Of a stretch of 64,000 nt of DNA, positions 21,638 through 32,922 are shown in pieces. Position 1 is the first letter of the stretch; every line of letters begins with the position of its first letter. A program made the translations under genes and the position numbers. This stretch comes from Ectobius pallidus (Eukaryota > Arthropoda > Insecta > Blattodea > Ectobiidae): NCBI GenBank assembly GCA_964059195.1, contig CAXKWD010000007.1, positions 22,889,023 to 22,953,022 of the forward strand, given 5' to 3'. The notes under the pieces were generated by a model. That model saw only the letters and a list, made by a program, of their open reading frames with translations. It did not search any database and was not told the DNA's origin.

Positions 21638-22491
21638 TGCCCGGTTCCTATAAACTCGCGAAATACCTATGGGTAAATTATCCAATGGACAACTTAGTTC
21701 CAGAATCACCCACCAGAGCACTAATGGTATAATGAGAAAATAAAAAAATAATATATACTACCATGCCGGGGATCTCTTGAACCGTAATCTAGCACGCTGA
21801 CAATGAGCTACGGTGAACACTGAGAACACATCTTGAATAACGGAGATGTAATTGTTTCAGCCTATGATTCCACTACTGCAAGTCAAGACATGGTTTTGCA
21901 ATATATATCATACTAATTAGTTCGGAAGAACATTATCTTCATATAAATACTACTACTGTCGAGATCTAATGCGTAAGAGGAAGGAAAAATGAGAAGTACG
22001 ACTCTAGTTTGCAATGTTTGCACACTCAGTGCTACCAAATACAGGCAAATACAGTCATTAGCGACAATGTACAGTACATGAAAATTTCAATAATAAATAT
22101 GTATATAAATTCTGATAAGTCCATCCTATTACGGAGAAACAAAGTCAACATTACAGATCATCTCAGCACTTCTAAAACTGTATTTTACAGGTACTGCAAT
22201 CCGTGCACGTCCGCCATATTTATCCTACGAGAGGTTAAATTTTATCCAGCCATCCATGAAAGGATAAATTAACCCAAAGATTTACCCTTGGAATGATCTA
22301 GCCCTAGTTTATAGAAACATTTTTTCTCTCATTTTCATATTTACCCAGTGGACTTTTATCTAGAAACTCGCCAAAACTGTGTGTGATCGTTATCTTTAAA
22401 TTATTTCTGTTCGCAAGAGTTTTCCTTGTGTAAATTCTGTTCATGGGATAATTTACCCATAGGTAATTCGCGAGTTTATAGAAACCGGCCA
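21638..22491. mobile_element. Candidate DNA transposon with ~50-bp TIRs
   Basis: The left end CCGGTTCCTATAAACTCGCG and following ACCTATGGGTAAATTATCC are repeated in inverse at 22428-22491 with a few mismatches. About 850 bp lie between, with no transposase. Target duplication was not resolved. Confidence 0.6.
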
Positions 22492-23417
22492 TAGAGATAT
22501 GAACTCTGTCTCGGAAGCTGAACTTACGCGCGTGAAAGAAAATTTCCTAAAAAGGTGCCAATGTTATGTGGGTGCAAGAGGAGGACATTTCCAAAATCTC
22601 TTGTGATGAGGTACGTGGTTATTTTCATTATAGGCCCTACTTTTAACTGTAAATGTGAGAACCTGAATCATTAAACCGATCGCGGCTTTATTTGCGTAGA
22701 TATTTCACCTGATTGCTCGGGAGTTGGAGCTGTGTCCGCCGCGACGCAGAAACCCGCGTCATTGGCCAACTCTTGCATTGGACTCACTGTAGATTATAAA
22801 AATAATTTATTTTCTGCATATCATAATTGCAATTATCACTGATTAAACAAAAGCATTCAAGCATTTTGTTATATCAGTTTAGGCCTACCTGATTTTATTA
22901 TTTTCAAAATCAATAATTCTTATACTGTGTGGTCTTTGTGCTAAACCCCGAGAGAATGACGGAACTAGAGTATATATTGCTTTGAGAAATAGTATTATGT
23001 TTGCTTTATTTGTACGCTTTTTTGCGTAATTACATTGGCGAGTTATTTAAGTATTTTTCTGCAAATAATAGCCTATTTGTTGTTTAAAAATATGAGAAAT
23101 TTTACATGCATAATATTTATCATCATATATCGTTACAAAATACTGAAATATGTGTAGAGCACTACCTCCTTGACATTGTAATTTTCCTTCCTGGAATTTT
23201 GAAAATTTCATTAAATGTACTTACTTTAGTTCAAGGAATTGATTAAGGGGTGAAATTAGTAGTTTTTAGAACTGGATCTTGTATGTTTACCCATTTCAAT
23301 CAGTTCATTTTTATCACGCATAAAACACGACACCCATACTATGGTTCTGAGCGAATCAGGATGAGCAACTGTGAAGCAGTAGCAGTGGCAGGTAGATTCT
23401 ATTTTAGTGGCAGTTAA
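22492..23417. other. Unassigned; family E fragment at 22780-22905 (minus)
   Basis: 22780-22905 read in reverse matches the family E start (AAAATCAGGT, then TTTAATCAGTGATAATTGC). The rest is AT-rich with no gene recognised. Confidence 0.5.
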
Positions 23418-23461
23418 ATTAGGTTGGGTTAGGTTAAGTTAGGTTAGGTTGGTTAGGTTAT
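23418..23461 (+). repeat. Interstitial TTAGG-like tract
   Basis: About eight units of GGTTA (TTAGG in register) with one or two changed units. TTAGG is the usual insect telomere repeat. The tract is short, imperfect and ends about 65 bp before the TIR element that carries the Pao insertion. Confidence 0.75.
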
Positions 23462-23579
23462 GAACAGTAATATTAGTTTTATAGGGGATACCAAATACAC
23501 GCGTTTTGAAAACGTGCAATACTAGGTTTGTTCGCAAAGCAAATCCGTGACCGCTTGAGAATTTGTTGTACTGCGCATG

Positions 23580-24600
23580 TGTTGAATGAGGAAATGAATT
23601 TGTATAATATTTGAACATTTATTTCTCACTCACATTACAATAAAAATGAAAATTTCTGTACATGAATAAATAAAATAATCTTTACACTTGATTTCTTAAA
23701 TGATCTGTGAACAATATTCAAATAGCTCAAATTAAATATAAATACATGAGCTTAGTTATGATTTCTTGAACTTGAATCTTTCAACATAAGGATTACTCTT
23801 TGACTAAATGAAATCTTCAATTAAATGAGTTTTACAGCTTACCAAAACCAACGGCCTGAGTCTGCAGGCTCTGCAAGTGTGTAAAATTATACCTTTTCTT
23901 CCCTTGAAATAAATGGTGAGTTAATTATATACAGAACAAGATATTACACTGTCTTCCTTTGAAATAAATGGTGAGTTAATTATATACAGAACAAAGATAT
24001 TACACTGATTATATTTACAAAAGTATTTACAAGACTGTTTACAGGAGTAAACGTGATAGACTTTCAATATTGCTATTTGCAAGATTTCAATATGAGTTTA
24101 AGCTTCTTTCATTTGTCAATAACAAAAAGAAACATGTTCTAAGTAAGAAACTAAGTTTCTTTACCTTTAGTGTTTCATAATTTCGCAGAAAACGCCCACC
24201 ATAATGGCGTCGAATAGAATAGAAGAGTTGACTATGCAATCGGCCTGGAAGTCTTGAACAATGACTGCATCTCAGCATGAAGTCCTGTAGTGATATTTTA
24301 AGGTTGTATTATATAGACAGAAACGTATCTAGCAATTTCCGTCAGCTTCAAGTGATGACTTCATCCGACTTGGATGGCGATGCAGAGTAGAATGATTTTA
24401 CAGAAAGTGTACATGTGCCACTTGAGGCAAAGTAGCAATGGCTGACGTGTCCATCCCCTCCCAGCATGCAACACGGAAACTGCGCATGCTCGGCAGCAGA
24501 GAACGAAAAAGATCACAGAACTTGAAACAAAAGCAAAGAATATAAGAAACACTAAACAAAAAAAACAAAACCTTAAATACTGTTGAGACGGTATTTAACA
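23580..24600 (-). repeat. Pao 3' LTR
   Basis: 1,021 bp, plus-strand ends TGTTGAAT and ATTTAACA. Contains a tandem duplication of about 55 bp (units near 23898 and 23953, GGTGAGTTAATTATATACAG). Same length as the other LTR and no mismatch seen. Confidence 0.95.
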
Positions 24601-24620
24601 TACTGGGGGGGGGGGGAGGA
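24601..24620 (-). other. Pyrimidine tract where the Pao polypurine tract is expected
   Basis: Directly inside the 3' LTR the element's sense strand reads CCTCCCCCC... followed by AGTA, i.e. a C run rather than a purine run. The complement (plus strand) is the purine-rich one. Noted because second-strand priming normally uses a purine tract on the sense RNA. Confidence 0.6.
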
Positions 24621-24631
24621 CAAGAAGGCCA

Positions 24632-27600
24632 TTACTTCACAGGAAGTATACAAAGTTGATTTATAGACCGTACAAAAACACCATTCGAGGAGAGGACTGA
24701 AACTGTTCTTACTAAACCATCAGCTCCAGAATGCAGTTTAATAATTCGTGCCAATTTCCAATTCAGAGGTGGTGATTGCATGTCTTTTATTACCACTAAT
24801 TGTCCTTCTTTGAAATTAGGCTTTTCCATTTTCCACTTTGATCTTGCTTGTAAAGTGTTTAAGTATTCTTGGGACCAACGCTTCCAAAAACATTGACGCT
24901 GCTTTTGAATTAATTCCCAACATGATAATCTAGAGTCTGGAAGTTGCTCAAGAGAATGTTCAGGTAAGGCATTTAATGGTTGACCAATTAAGAAATGTCC
25001 TGGAGTCAAAGGCATTAAGTCTTCAGGATTTTCAGACATAGGCGAAATTGGTCTAGAGTTTAATATAGCTTCTATTTGAGATAGCAGTGTGTAGCATTGC
25101 TCAAATGTATAGACAGTGTTTTTCATAGTTTTATATAAATGGGCTTTAATTGACCTAATTGATCTTTCCCAGAGTCCACCAAAATGGCTAGCATATGGCG
25201 GATTAAAATGCCACTTGATTTGGTTAGATAAAGCATAATCTGATATTTTCTTCTTGGTGTTTTCCTCACAAAGAACCTTGTAGAGAGTCTGTATTTCTCT
25301 GTTTGCTCCAACGAAGTTCGATCCATTATCCGAATATATATGCTGAGGGACCCCTCGTCGAGCCACAAATCGATTCAATGTTGAAAGAAATGCATCAGTT
25401 GATGCTGATGATACTAGTTCTAAATGTATGCACTTTGTTACCATACAAATAAAAACTGCTATATAAGCCTTTATCTTGACTTTAGACCTAGGCAGACCAG
25501 TTTTCAACATAATTGGTCCTGCATAGTCTATACCCACTGAAGAAAATACTCTGTTGTGTGTTACTCGGGCCACTGGTAAAGATCCCATGAGTTGTGTTCC
25601 CATTCTTGGTGAGAAGCGATGACAAACAATACAATTTCGTATCGCAGTTTTTACTGTTCTCAGTCCATTTATAGGCCAAAATTTTTGTCTTAAGGCATAC
25701 AGCAATGCTTGAGGGCCTAAATGAAGATACTTGAAGTGATAATGTCTAATAATTAAATTAGTTACATGATGTTTTGCAGGCAGTATTATAGGGTGTTTGG
25801 CATCAAAACTTAACTCAGATTTCTGAAGTCGTCCCCCAACTCGTAGGAGCCTATTTTCGTCCAAGAAAGGGTGGAGCAAAGCGATAGAGCTACGCTTATT
25901 AACTTCAGATTTAGCATCAATTTGTTTTATTTCATCGGGAAAAGATTGTTGCTGTAATTGTCTTACGATATAAACGTGTGCAGAGTCCATATCTTCTGGC
26001 AATAATGTAGAACTTTTTACAGTCCGTTTGTTGCTACGTAGAAATTTGAAACACCAAGCTATCACTCTTAACAGTTTGAAAAATGTAGAGTACTTGTGCA
26101 GAATATCAAACGAACTTGTTGTAGCTACCAATGCTTTGGCAATCGGCTTAGATTCTGGCAATTTAATAGAAGTGCCAGCTGGGATTTTTGGCCACTCTTC
26201 ACGTGATTGGTACAAAAAGTCAGGTCCGTTCCACCATATTGAGGATTTGATTAATTGAGTGGGATAGGCACCACGACTTAACAAATCCGCTGGATTGAGA
26301 TCTGACGGCACATAATTCCATACTGAAATTTCTGTATTAGACTGTATTTTGCTAACTCTGTTTGCAACAAATGTAGTCCAATGATGTGATGGTTGAGCTA
26401 TCCATTGCAGAACTATCAATGAATCACTCCAACAATATATTTGATAATTAGTCAAGTCCATAGAAATTTTTATCTTACTATAGAGTTCACTAGCAAGGAG
26501 TGCTGAACACAATTCTAGACGAGGAGTTGATTGTTTCTTCAAAGGGGCTACTCGAGATTTACTTGTTAGAAGTTTAACCTTTGTATTGTTACCCATAGAT
26601 GTACGTACATAAGCAACCGCACCGTACGCCAATTCACTGGAGTCACAAAATATGTGCAATTGTAGATTCGGTTGTAAATAGTCAGCTAACACATAACGAG
26701 GAATACGAACATCACCAAGTACATGAAGACTAGTGTACAGTTTATTCCAACCATGTTGTAAGTCTACAGGAACTAGCTCATCCCATCCTGAATGAATCTT
26801 CCATAACTCCTGCATTATAAGTTTTGCTTTCACTATTACAGGCGATAACAAACCTAAAGGGTCGTATATTTTAGCAATATCTGACAATATATGCCTCTTA
26901 GTAAATCTGGTAGGTGACTGCCTCACCTCGTATAATAGTTTATCAGTACGAGGATTCCAATGTAATCCCAGCGTTTTTACAGTGTCGTCTTCTTGTAGTT
27001 TAAGAAGCGTTTGAGTTGAACGTTGCTGTTCCGGTACCGTATTCAGTACTTCTTCTGAATTAGTGCACCACTGTGTTATGTTAAAACCTCCAGCAGAAAG
27101 TATATTAGTGATGTTAATACGTAAAGATATAGCATCGTTTATACAGGATGTTCCTGAAATCAAATCATCTATGTAAAAATCTTCTTGTATGGCTTTAGCT
27201 GCTTCAGAAAAATCTTGTGCTTCATCTACAGCTACTTGTTGCAATGTTTTTGTGGCTAAATAAGAAGAAGGAGTTAAGCCATAAGTAACTGTCTTTAAGC
27301 GAAAAATTTGCACTGGTTTATCCCTCTCAGTACGCCAAAATATCCTCATGAAATCTCTTTGATTTGATTCCACAAGCACCATTCGATACATTTTTTCTAT
27401 ATCTGCTGTTAACACATAACGGTGGCATCTGAACCGTAACAATATAGAATATAAATCTTGCTGCACAACTGGACCAGTCAAGAGATTTTGATTTAGAGAA
27501 TTACCTGATGAGGTTTTCGCTGAACCATCAAACACTACCCTTAATTTTGTAGTTTTACTGTCTGGTTTTAATACAGGGTGGTGTGGCAGATAAAATGCTT

Positions 27601-29962
27601 CAGGACCATCTTTCTCAAAGTCACATGTTACCTTTTCCATATGATCCATCTTCAGATAAGTGTCCATGAATTCAGTGTATTGTTGCAATAGAGAAGCATC
27701 CTTATGTAATTTATTTTCCATAGCATAAAATCTACGAAGAGCTTGAAGGCGAGATGCACCAAGGGGGGTAGAGCCCTCTCGGAATGGCATAGTAACTATA
27801 TATCTTCCTCTTTGGTCACGACGTGTAGTTTCTGAAAACAATTGCTCACATTGTTTCTCCTCCTGTGTCCTTTCATTAAATTGTAGTTCCTCTAACTTCC
27901 AAAATTTTTCTAATTGATTATATGTTTGTTGTGATATGCTTAAATTACAATTCAAATGTGTCATGTCATCTTCTATAAACGTGGATCCAATGACAATCCA
28001 ACCAAGTTTTGTTTCTTGCAATTTCAAAGATGCATAATTATTACATCCCATGTCAATTTTATGACCCTGTATAATGTCCCAACAAACATCGGCTCCCAGC
28101 AAAATATCAATATCACCAGGCTGATCAAAACAGTTATCTGATAATTGAATGTTTGAAGGAATATGCAGATTAGTACAGTCTATTTCCATAGACGGCACTG
28201 GTGAAGTGGTTATTTTATTCAACACTAAGCATGTTAGTTTCACTTGAAAGTTAGTGTCGAATTTGCTTTTTATAGATATCTGAGTAGTCTTAATTGCATC
28301 GCTTACTTGTGAATTTATACCAGATATCGTTATAGTTGTATTTCTACATTTCAGTTTTAGCTTATCACATAACTTATCTGTTATGAGCGTGTGCGTAGAA
28401 CCGCAATCAATTATGCCTCTACATTGAGTATATTTCTCATCTGACCCAGCTACCAACAAGCTAACTGTAGATAGAATAGCTTGCTGCGAACACGGCGTCA
28501 CCGTGGAACTGGCGAGAGTTTGTGGATTACACACTAAAGAGTTTTTAGAGTCACTTTTTAAATTTTGAGTTTGTGGATCCCGCTCTGAGTCACCTTTTGC
28601 AAAACTTTTGTTGCAAGATTTAGAGTTTTTAGACTGTAACCCTACTTTTCGCACTGAATTATCATTACTGTCTGAGTGCAAAAGTGTATTGTGTGATTTA
28701 GAACAAATGCGACACTTAGATCTTGTGCACTTGCTTGTAAAATGGTTAGCACGCAAACAATTGAAACAAAGTTTTTTGTCTTTTACATGTTCATGGCGTT
28801 TTGCAATATCTGCTTCTTTAAATTTAGAACAGTATTGTAAGAAATGATCCATGTTACAGAACGAACACTTGACCACTCCACGACTAAGGCATATTTTAGA
28901 TATAGCTGGTCGACTAGAATATGTAACCTTTTTACTATGTTCTAGGCCTAGCTTATTTTGTTTTAAAACATTTTCTCCCTCCTTAGCTATAGCATCTAGT
29001 GTTTGACATCTTTGTTCCAAGAATAAACATAACTGTTTAAATGTTGGTGGTACAGTAGATGGAGATGTTAATTCCCAATCTCTAAAAGTCACTGCGTCCA
29101 ATTTTGAGATTACCATGTGGACCAATAACGCATCCCATGAATCAACTGGTTGTCCAAGGCCTTTTAATGTTCTAGTTTGCCGTTGAAAATGGTCTACTAA
29201 GTGTCTTATAGAGATTGCAGATTCTTTACGTATTTTCTCATATTCAAAAAGTGAAGCGACTAGCTGTGAGACAAGTAATTTTTTGTTCTCATATCTATCG
29301 TTTAGCATTTGCCATGCTATGCTATAATTTTCATTTGTTAGTGACAGTGAGTCGGTAAGCTTTGCCGCTGAACCAGTGACAGATAACCTGAGATAGTGAA
29401 ATTTTTGAACAAGTGGTAGTGTCTCTTCTAAATGCACTAAAGAAGAAAATATTTCTTTGAATGGGATCCAATCTTCGTACTTCCCCGAAAATACTGGTAA
29501 CTCTATTTTAGGTAAACTAGCACGATCACTTCTAGCAACAGGAGTTGTGGTCTGAGACACGCGAGCCGGGGCATTAACCTCTTCAAAGTTTCTTATTAAC
29601 CTTCTAGCGAAAGAGACCGCTGCATAGTATTTTGTTTCGAACTCCAGCCTCTCTGATTCACAATCAGGGTCTGCATTAAAATGTTCTAATTTAGATTGCA
29701 ATTCATCAAATTCCTTGTAATATAGTTGTGCATGTTCCAATCTTTGTGTTACATCATCTATACTAGCCTGGGAAAGATCACTAGACTCAATGAACTGTTT
29801 AAATCTTGTTAATTTTGCCTTTAATTGAGCCCTTTTTTGTTTAATTTGCTTTACTTGAGATGCTATGTTCGCAATCGCTTGTAGTGTAAGAGATTGTGTA
29901 ACTGTTTCTGGATCTGTAACTTGCTTACCACCAGGATTAATAGCTTTATCTTCATCAGACAT
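24632..29962 (-). CDS. Pao/BEL gag-pol polyprotein, intact frame
   Basis: A 1,776-codon frame from the ATG at 29962 (MSDEDKAINPGG); the frame is open further upstream through the primer site into the LTR, but that Met is inside the LTR and unlikely to be used. Order: coiled-coil gag (about 1-340), CCHC-like knuckles (CSFCNMDHFLQYC near 364, CFNCLRANHFTSKC near 400), aspartic protease (IIDCGSTHTLI near 515), reverse transcriptase (LTADIEKMYRM near 850, YIDD near 930), RNase H (FCDSSELAYGAV near 1101), integrase zinc region (about 1398-1449) and core with D (GIDYAGP near 1475), D (YSDNGSNF near 1541) and E (GGLWERS near 1592), then a DUF5641-like C-terminus. The protease has Cys where DSG is usual. 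No stop or frameshift, so possibly active. Confidence 0.95.
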   Translation of the reverse strand: MSDEDKAINPGGKQVTDPETVTQSLTLQAIANIASQVKQIKQKRAQLKAKLTRFKQFIESSDLSQASIDDVTQRLEHAQLYYKEFDELQSKLEHFNADPDCESERLEFETKYYAAVSFARRLIRNFEEVNAPARVSQTTTPVARSDRASLPKIELPVFSGKYEDWIPFKEIFSSLVHLEETLPLVQKFHYLRLSVTGSAAKLTDSLSLTNENYSIAWQMLNDRYENKKLLVSQLVASLFEYEKIRKESAISIRHLVDHFQRQTRTLKGLGQPVDSWDALLVHMVISKLDAVTFRDWELTSPSTVPPTFKQLCLFLEQRCQTLDAIAKEGENVLKQNKLGLEHSKKVTYSSRPAISKICLSRGVVKCSFCNMDHFLQYCSKFKEADIAKRHEHVKDKKLCFNCLRANHFTSKCTRSKCRICSKSHNTLLHSDSNDNSVRKVGLQSKNSKSCNKSFAKGDSERDPQTQNLKSDSKNSLVCNPQTLASSTVTPCSQQAILSTVSLLVAGSDEKYTQCRGIIDCGSTHTLITDKLCDKLKLKCRNTTITISGINSQVSDAIKTTQISIKSKFDTNFQVKLTCLVLNKITTSPVPSMEIDCTNLHIPSNIQLSDNCFDQPGDIDILLGADVCWDIIQGHKIDMGCNNYASLKLQETKLGWIVIGSTFIEDDMTHLNCNLSISQQTYNQLEKFWKLEELQFNERTQEEKQCEQLFSETTRRDQRGRYIVTMPFREGSTPLGASRLQALRRFYAMENKLHKDASLLQQYTEFMDTYLKMDHMEKVTCDFEKDGPEAFYLPHHPVLKPDSKTTKLRVVFDGSAKTSSGNSLNQNLLTGPVVQQDLYSILLRFRCHRYVLTADIEKMYRMVLVESNQRDFMRIFWRTERDKPVQIFRLKTVTYGLTPSSYLATKTLQQVAVDEAQDFSEAAKAIQEDFYIDDLISGTSCINDAISLRINITNILSAGGFNITQWCTNSEEVLNTVPEQQRSTQTLLKLQEDDTVKTLGLHWNPRTDKLLYEVRQSPTRFTKRHILSDIAKIYDPLGLLSPVIVKAKLIMQELWKIHSGWDELVPVDLQHGWNKLYTSLHVLGDVRIPRYVLADYLQPNLQLHIFCDSSELAYGAVAYVRTSMGNNTKVKLLTSKSRVAPLKKQSTPRLELCSALLASELYSKIKISMDLTNYQIYCWSDSLIVLQWIAQPSHHWTTFVANRVSKIQSNTEISVWNYVPSDLNPADLLSRGAYPTQLIKSSIWWNGPDFLYQSREEWPKIPAGTSIKLPESKPIAKALVATTSSFDILHKYSTFFKLLRVIAWCFKFLRSNKRTVKSSTLLPEDMDSAHVYIVRQLQQQSFPDEIKQIDAKSEVNKRSSIALLHPFLDENRLLRVGGRLQKSELSFDAKHPIILPAKHHVTNLIIRHYHFKYLHLGPQALLYALRQKFWPINGLRTVKTAIRNCIVCHRFSPRMGTQLMGSLPVARVTHNRVFSSVGIDYAGPIMLKTGLPRSKVKIKAYIAVFICMVTKCIHLELVSSASTDAFLSTLNRFVARRGVPQHIYSDNGSNFVGANREIQTLYKVLCEENTKKKISDYALSNQIKWHFNPPYASHFGGLWERSIRSIKAHLYKTMKNTVYTFEQCYTLLSQIEAILNSRPISPMSENPEDLMPLTPGHFLIGQPLNALPEHSLEQLPDSRLSCWELIQKQRQCFWKRWSQEYLNTLQARSKWKMEKPNFKEGQLVVIKDMQSPPLNWKLARIIKLHSGADGLVRTVSVLSSNGVFVRSINQLCILPVK

Positions 29963-30313
29963 TTTCAGCTTGTAATGATACACTGCTTTGTTGACGAAGA
30001 GGAAACAATTCTGATTATGACTCACCTCAGTGTTAATGTGACCAACCTTACTATCAGCGTTCAATGGTCCCAAGAATGATTTATGTGGTGGCACGTAGGG
30101 CTGCGTTTGTTGTCTTCTTGCGACCTTGACAGGAGCTGATGTAAGCTGAGATGACCCATATTTTTCAGAGTTGCATGTTGGGATGGACAGCTGACTGACT
30201 GTTGTCCCAGGCCATTCTCTGATTGCATGTTCCTCTCCTCTCCATACACATTCAAAGCAGTACAGTATTACATGAAATACAAAAATATAGACCAGCATTA
30301 GTACACGAAGTAA

Positions 30314-30333
30314 AAATCTCGGTGGGACCTCCA
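30314..30333 (-). other. Pao primer binding site (tRNA-Gln type)
   Basis: The sense strand reads TGGAGGTCCCACCGAGATTT, five nt after the 5' LTR. It is complementary to the 3' end of an animal tRNA-Gln as I recall it, with one mismatch (a C for T at position 8). Confidence 0.75.
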
Positions 30334-30338
30334 ATAAA

Positions 30339-31359
30339 TGTTGAATGAGGAAATGAATTTGTATAATATTTGAACATTTATTTCTCACTCACATTACAAT
30401 AAAAATGAAAATTTCTGTACATGAATAAATAAAATAATCTTTACACTTGATTTCTTAAATGATCTGTGAACAATATTCAAATAGCTCAAATTAAATATAA
30501 ATACATGAGCTTAGTTATGATTTCTTGAACTTGAATCTTTCAACATAAGGATTACTCTTTGACTAAATGAAATCTTCAATTAAATGAGTTTTACAGCTTA
30601 CCAAAACCAACGGCCTGAGTCTGCAGGCTCTGCAAGTGTGTAAAATTATACCTTTTCTTCCCTTGAAATAAATGGTGAGTTAATTATATACAGAACAAGA
30701 TATTACACTGTCTTCCTTTGAAATAAATGGTGAGTTAATTATATACAGAACAAAGATATTACACTGATTATATTTACAAAAGTATTTACAAGACTGTTTA
30801 CAGGAGTAAACGTGATAGACTTTCAATATTGCTATTTGCAAGATTTCAATATGAGTTTAAGCTTCTTTCATTTGTCAATAACAAAAAGAAACATGTTCTA
30901 AGTAAGAAACTAAGTTTCTTTACCTTTAGTGTTTCATAATTTCGCAGAAAACGCCCACCATAATGGCGTCGAATAGAATAGAAGAGTTGACTATGCAATC
31001 GGCCTGGAAGTCTTGAACAATGACTGCATCTCAGCATGAAGTCCTGTAGTGATATTTTAAGGTTGTATTATATAGACAGAAACGTATCTAGCAATTTCCG
31101 TCAGCTTCAAGTGATGACTTCATCCGACTTGGATGGCGATGCAGAGTAGAATGATTTTACAGAAAGTGTACATGTGCCACTTGAGGCAAAGTAGCAATGG
31201 CTGACGTGTCCATCCCCTCCCAGCATGCAACACGGAAACTGCGCATGCTCGGCAGCAGAGAACGAAAAAGATCACAGAACTTGAAACAAAAGCAAAGAAT
31301 ATAAGAAACACTAAACAAAAAAAACAAAACCTTAAATACTGTTGAGACGGTATTTAACA
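30339..31359 (-). repeat. Pao 5' LTR
   Basis: 1,021 bp, same ends as the 3' LTR. It should hold the promoter and polyadenylation signals for minus-strand transcription; I could not place a TATA box with confidence. Confidence 0.95.
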
Positions 31360-31824
31360 GCATGTCCAGTCTGTAACTTACCCGTGATTTGCATTTTGCG
31401 AACGGTTACAAGAATTTGGAATCGATAGTTTCTGCGTTTAATCGATATGATATGCAAATAAAATATATATTTCCCTTTGACATGTTATAAATGCAATATA
31501 CATCGACAATATAATCTATATTTTGGGAAACTTAATTATCTTCCATTATTCATACATATAAGTAGCCTATGTTTATAAATCTGGCGCAATGTTATAGGAG
31601 GGAGGAGTCAGGCGCGTGAAAATAGGTTACTGCGCATGTCTCTGATAACAATTCATGCTAGAGCCTGCAAACTTTTCTTATAGTACAGAAACTGTCCGTG
31701 AGAGCTTTGCGAACAGAAGATTGAAATCAGAATCACGGATTCTCGCTTTGCGAACGCTTGTGGTGAAAGAGCGCATGCGCGAACGATATGTTCCTGGTTT
31801 CTGACTGCTTTGCGAACAAACCTA

Positions 31825-32230
31825 TTATAACTCACAAGAGGTTTGTCGTATTGGTCAACCTGTTTACCGAGATAAGATGGCCGTCAGTTATAGGTTATCA
31901 TGAACTACGTATTTTTAGGTAAGATAATTACAGGATGTATTCTTATATATGATCAATTTCGGGCCTAATTATAATCCTTGCACATAGGGACATATTTTCA
32001 ACATTGTTTCGTTTAGTTAAAGTTAAAACTGTAATGTTAAGGAGATAGGGCTGGTCCCCAGAAATATTTAAACAAGTTAAAACAAAATTGCTATCAATTA
32101 AAATGTCCAAACAAACTTCCATGAAAGACATGATAGCTGTGTCGATCATCCATAGCAATGAAGTCTTAAAAGCTGTTCTGTATATGCCATGCCTTAACCT
32201 TTCTGTTGAAATTTTTAACCAAAAAATAAT
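31825..32230. other. Unassigned DNA
   Basis: AT-rich flank of the TIR element, no gene recognised. Confidence 0.4.
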
Positions 32231-32277
32231 ATCTTTTTACTTCCCCTGCCCGTACCATAAGTAATCCTACTATAGAT

Positions 32278-32922
32278 TAGGGACGGATCCAGAACCTGTT
32301 GAAGGGAAGGGGCCGACAAGAGGGAAAGTTTGCAGTTTACTGGGGGTGTGGGATATTGAATATCCTTAAAAACGCATAACAAATAAAGGGGGATCCGTGT
32401 GTCCTCCCCCGAAAATAAAAACTTTTTAGGTCTTCCTCCAAATTTTTCAGCAGACTCTCTCTTTACCCAGAGTATTAGTTCTGTTGGGAAATTTGTCGGT
32501 TCTACATATTAGCCTACATAAAAATTAAAATCAGTAATCAAATTTAAGACTTTTACCTTTAACTTAAAGTAAGTGCTGGTCTGAAATAATTCACAAGAAA
32601 TCAATTAATCATTTACATCCTAATAACACTAATAGACAAGCAACGTGAACAACTTTTGTTTTGTGGGTTGTCACAGCTAGTCTTGGCATTTGACACAAGG
32701 AATCTAGAATAATATAAATACTATTCACCTTGTATTTTACAATCCTATTGTTGAAATAGGATGAGTATAGAAATTATATTTTTTTTGTATCCAATTCAAT
32801 ATGAATAGTTTACTTTTTATTAGACACTTTCGACGAATAAAAAAAATCAAATCAAGGAAAAAGAAAAATCAAGGGGGGGCGGGGCCGCGGCTCCTACGGA
32901 CCCTCTCCTGGATCCGCCACTG
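32278..32922. mobile_element. hAT-like MITE, ~645 bp
   Basis: The right end CTCCTGGATCCGCCACTG is the complement of the common hAT-MITE terminus CAGTGGCGGATCCAG; the left end TAGGGACGGATCCAGAAC is a diverged match. It interrupts the palindromic end of a family X copy, which gives independent support. An 8-bp duplication could not be recognised. Confidence 0.55.

Larger units (their letters stand above)
23580..31359 (-). mobile_element. Full-length Pao/BEL LTR retrotransposon
   Basis: A 7,780-bp element on the minus strand with 1,021-bp LTRs at both ends, TG...CA termini and the 5-bp target duplication GCATG (23575-23579, 31360-31364). It has a tRNA-Gln-type primer site, a single uninterrupted gag-pol frame and no env. 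I saw no difference between the two LTRs, which points to very recent insertion. It lies inside a TIR element. Confidence 0.96.
23525..31822. mobile_element. TIR element (~513 bp without insertion) carrying a Pao element
   Basis: Perfect 17-bp inverted repeats GGTTTGTTCGCAAAGCA (23525-23541) and its complement (31806-31822) are each flanked by TA. Without the Pao element only 55 + 458 bp remain. The motif GCTTTGCGAAC or close variants recurs inside the right part (about 31395, 31707, 31745), like transposase-binding sub-terminal repeats. No coding; probably a MITE with TA target duplication. Confidence 0.75.

Noticed and set aside
29963..30388. 142-residue N-terminal extension of the Pao polyprotein
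   Set aside because: It would cross the primer binding site and start inside the LTR; the ATG at 29962 followed by a hydrophilic gag start is better.
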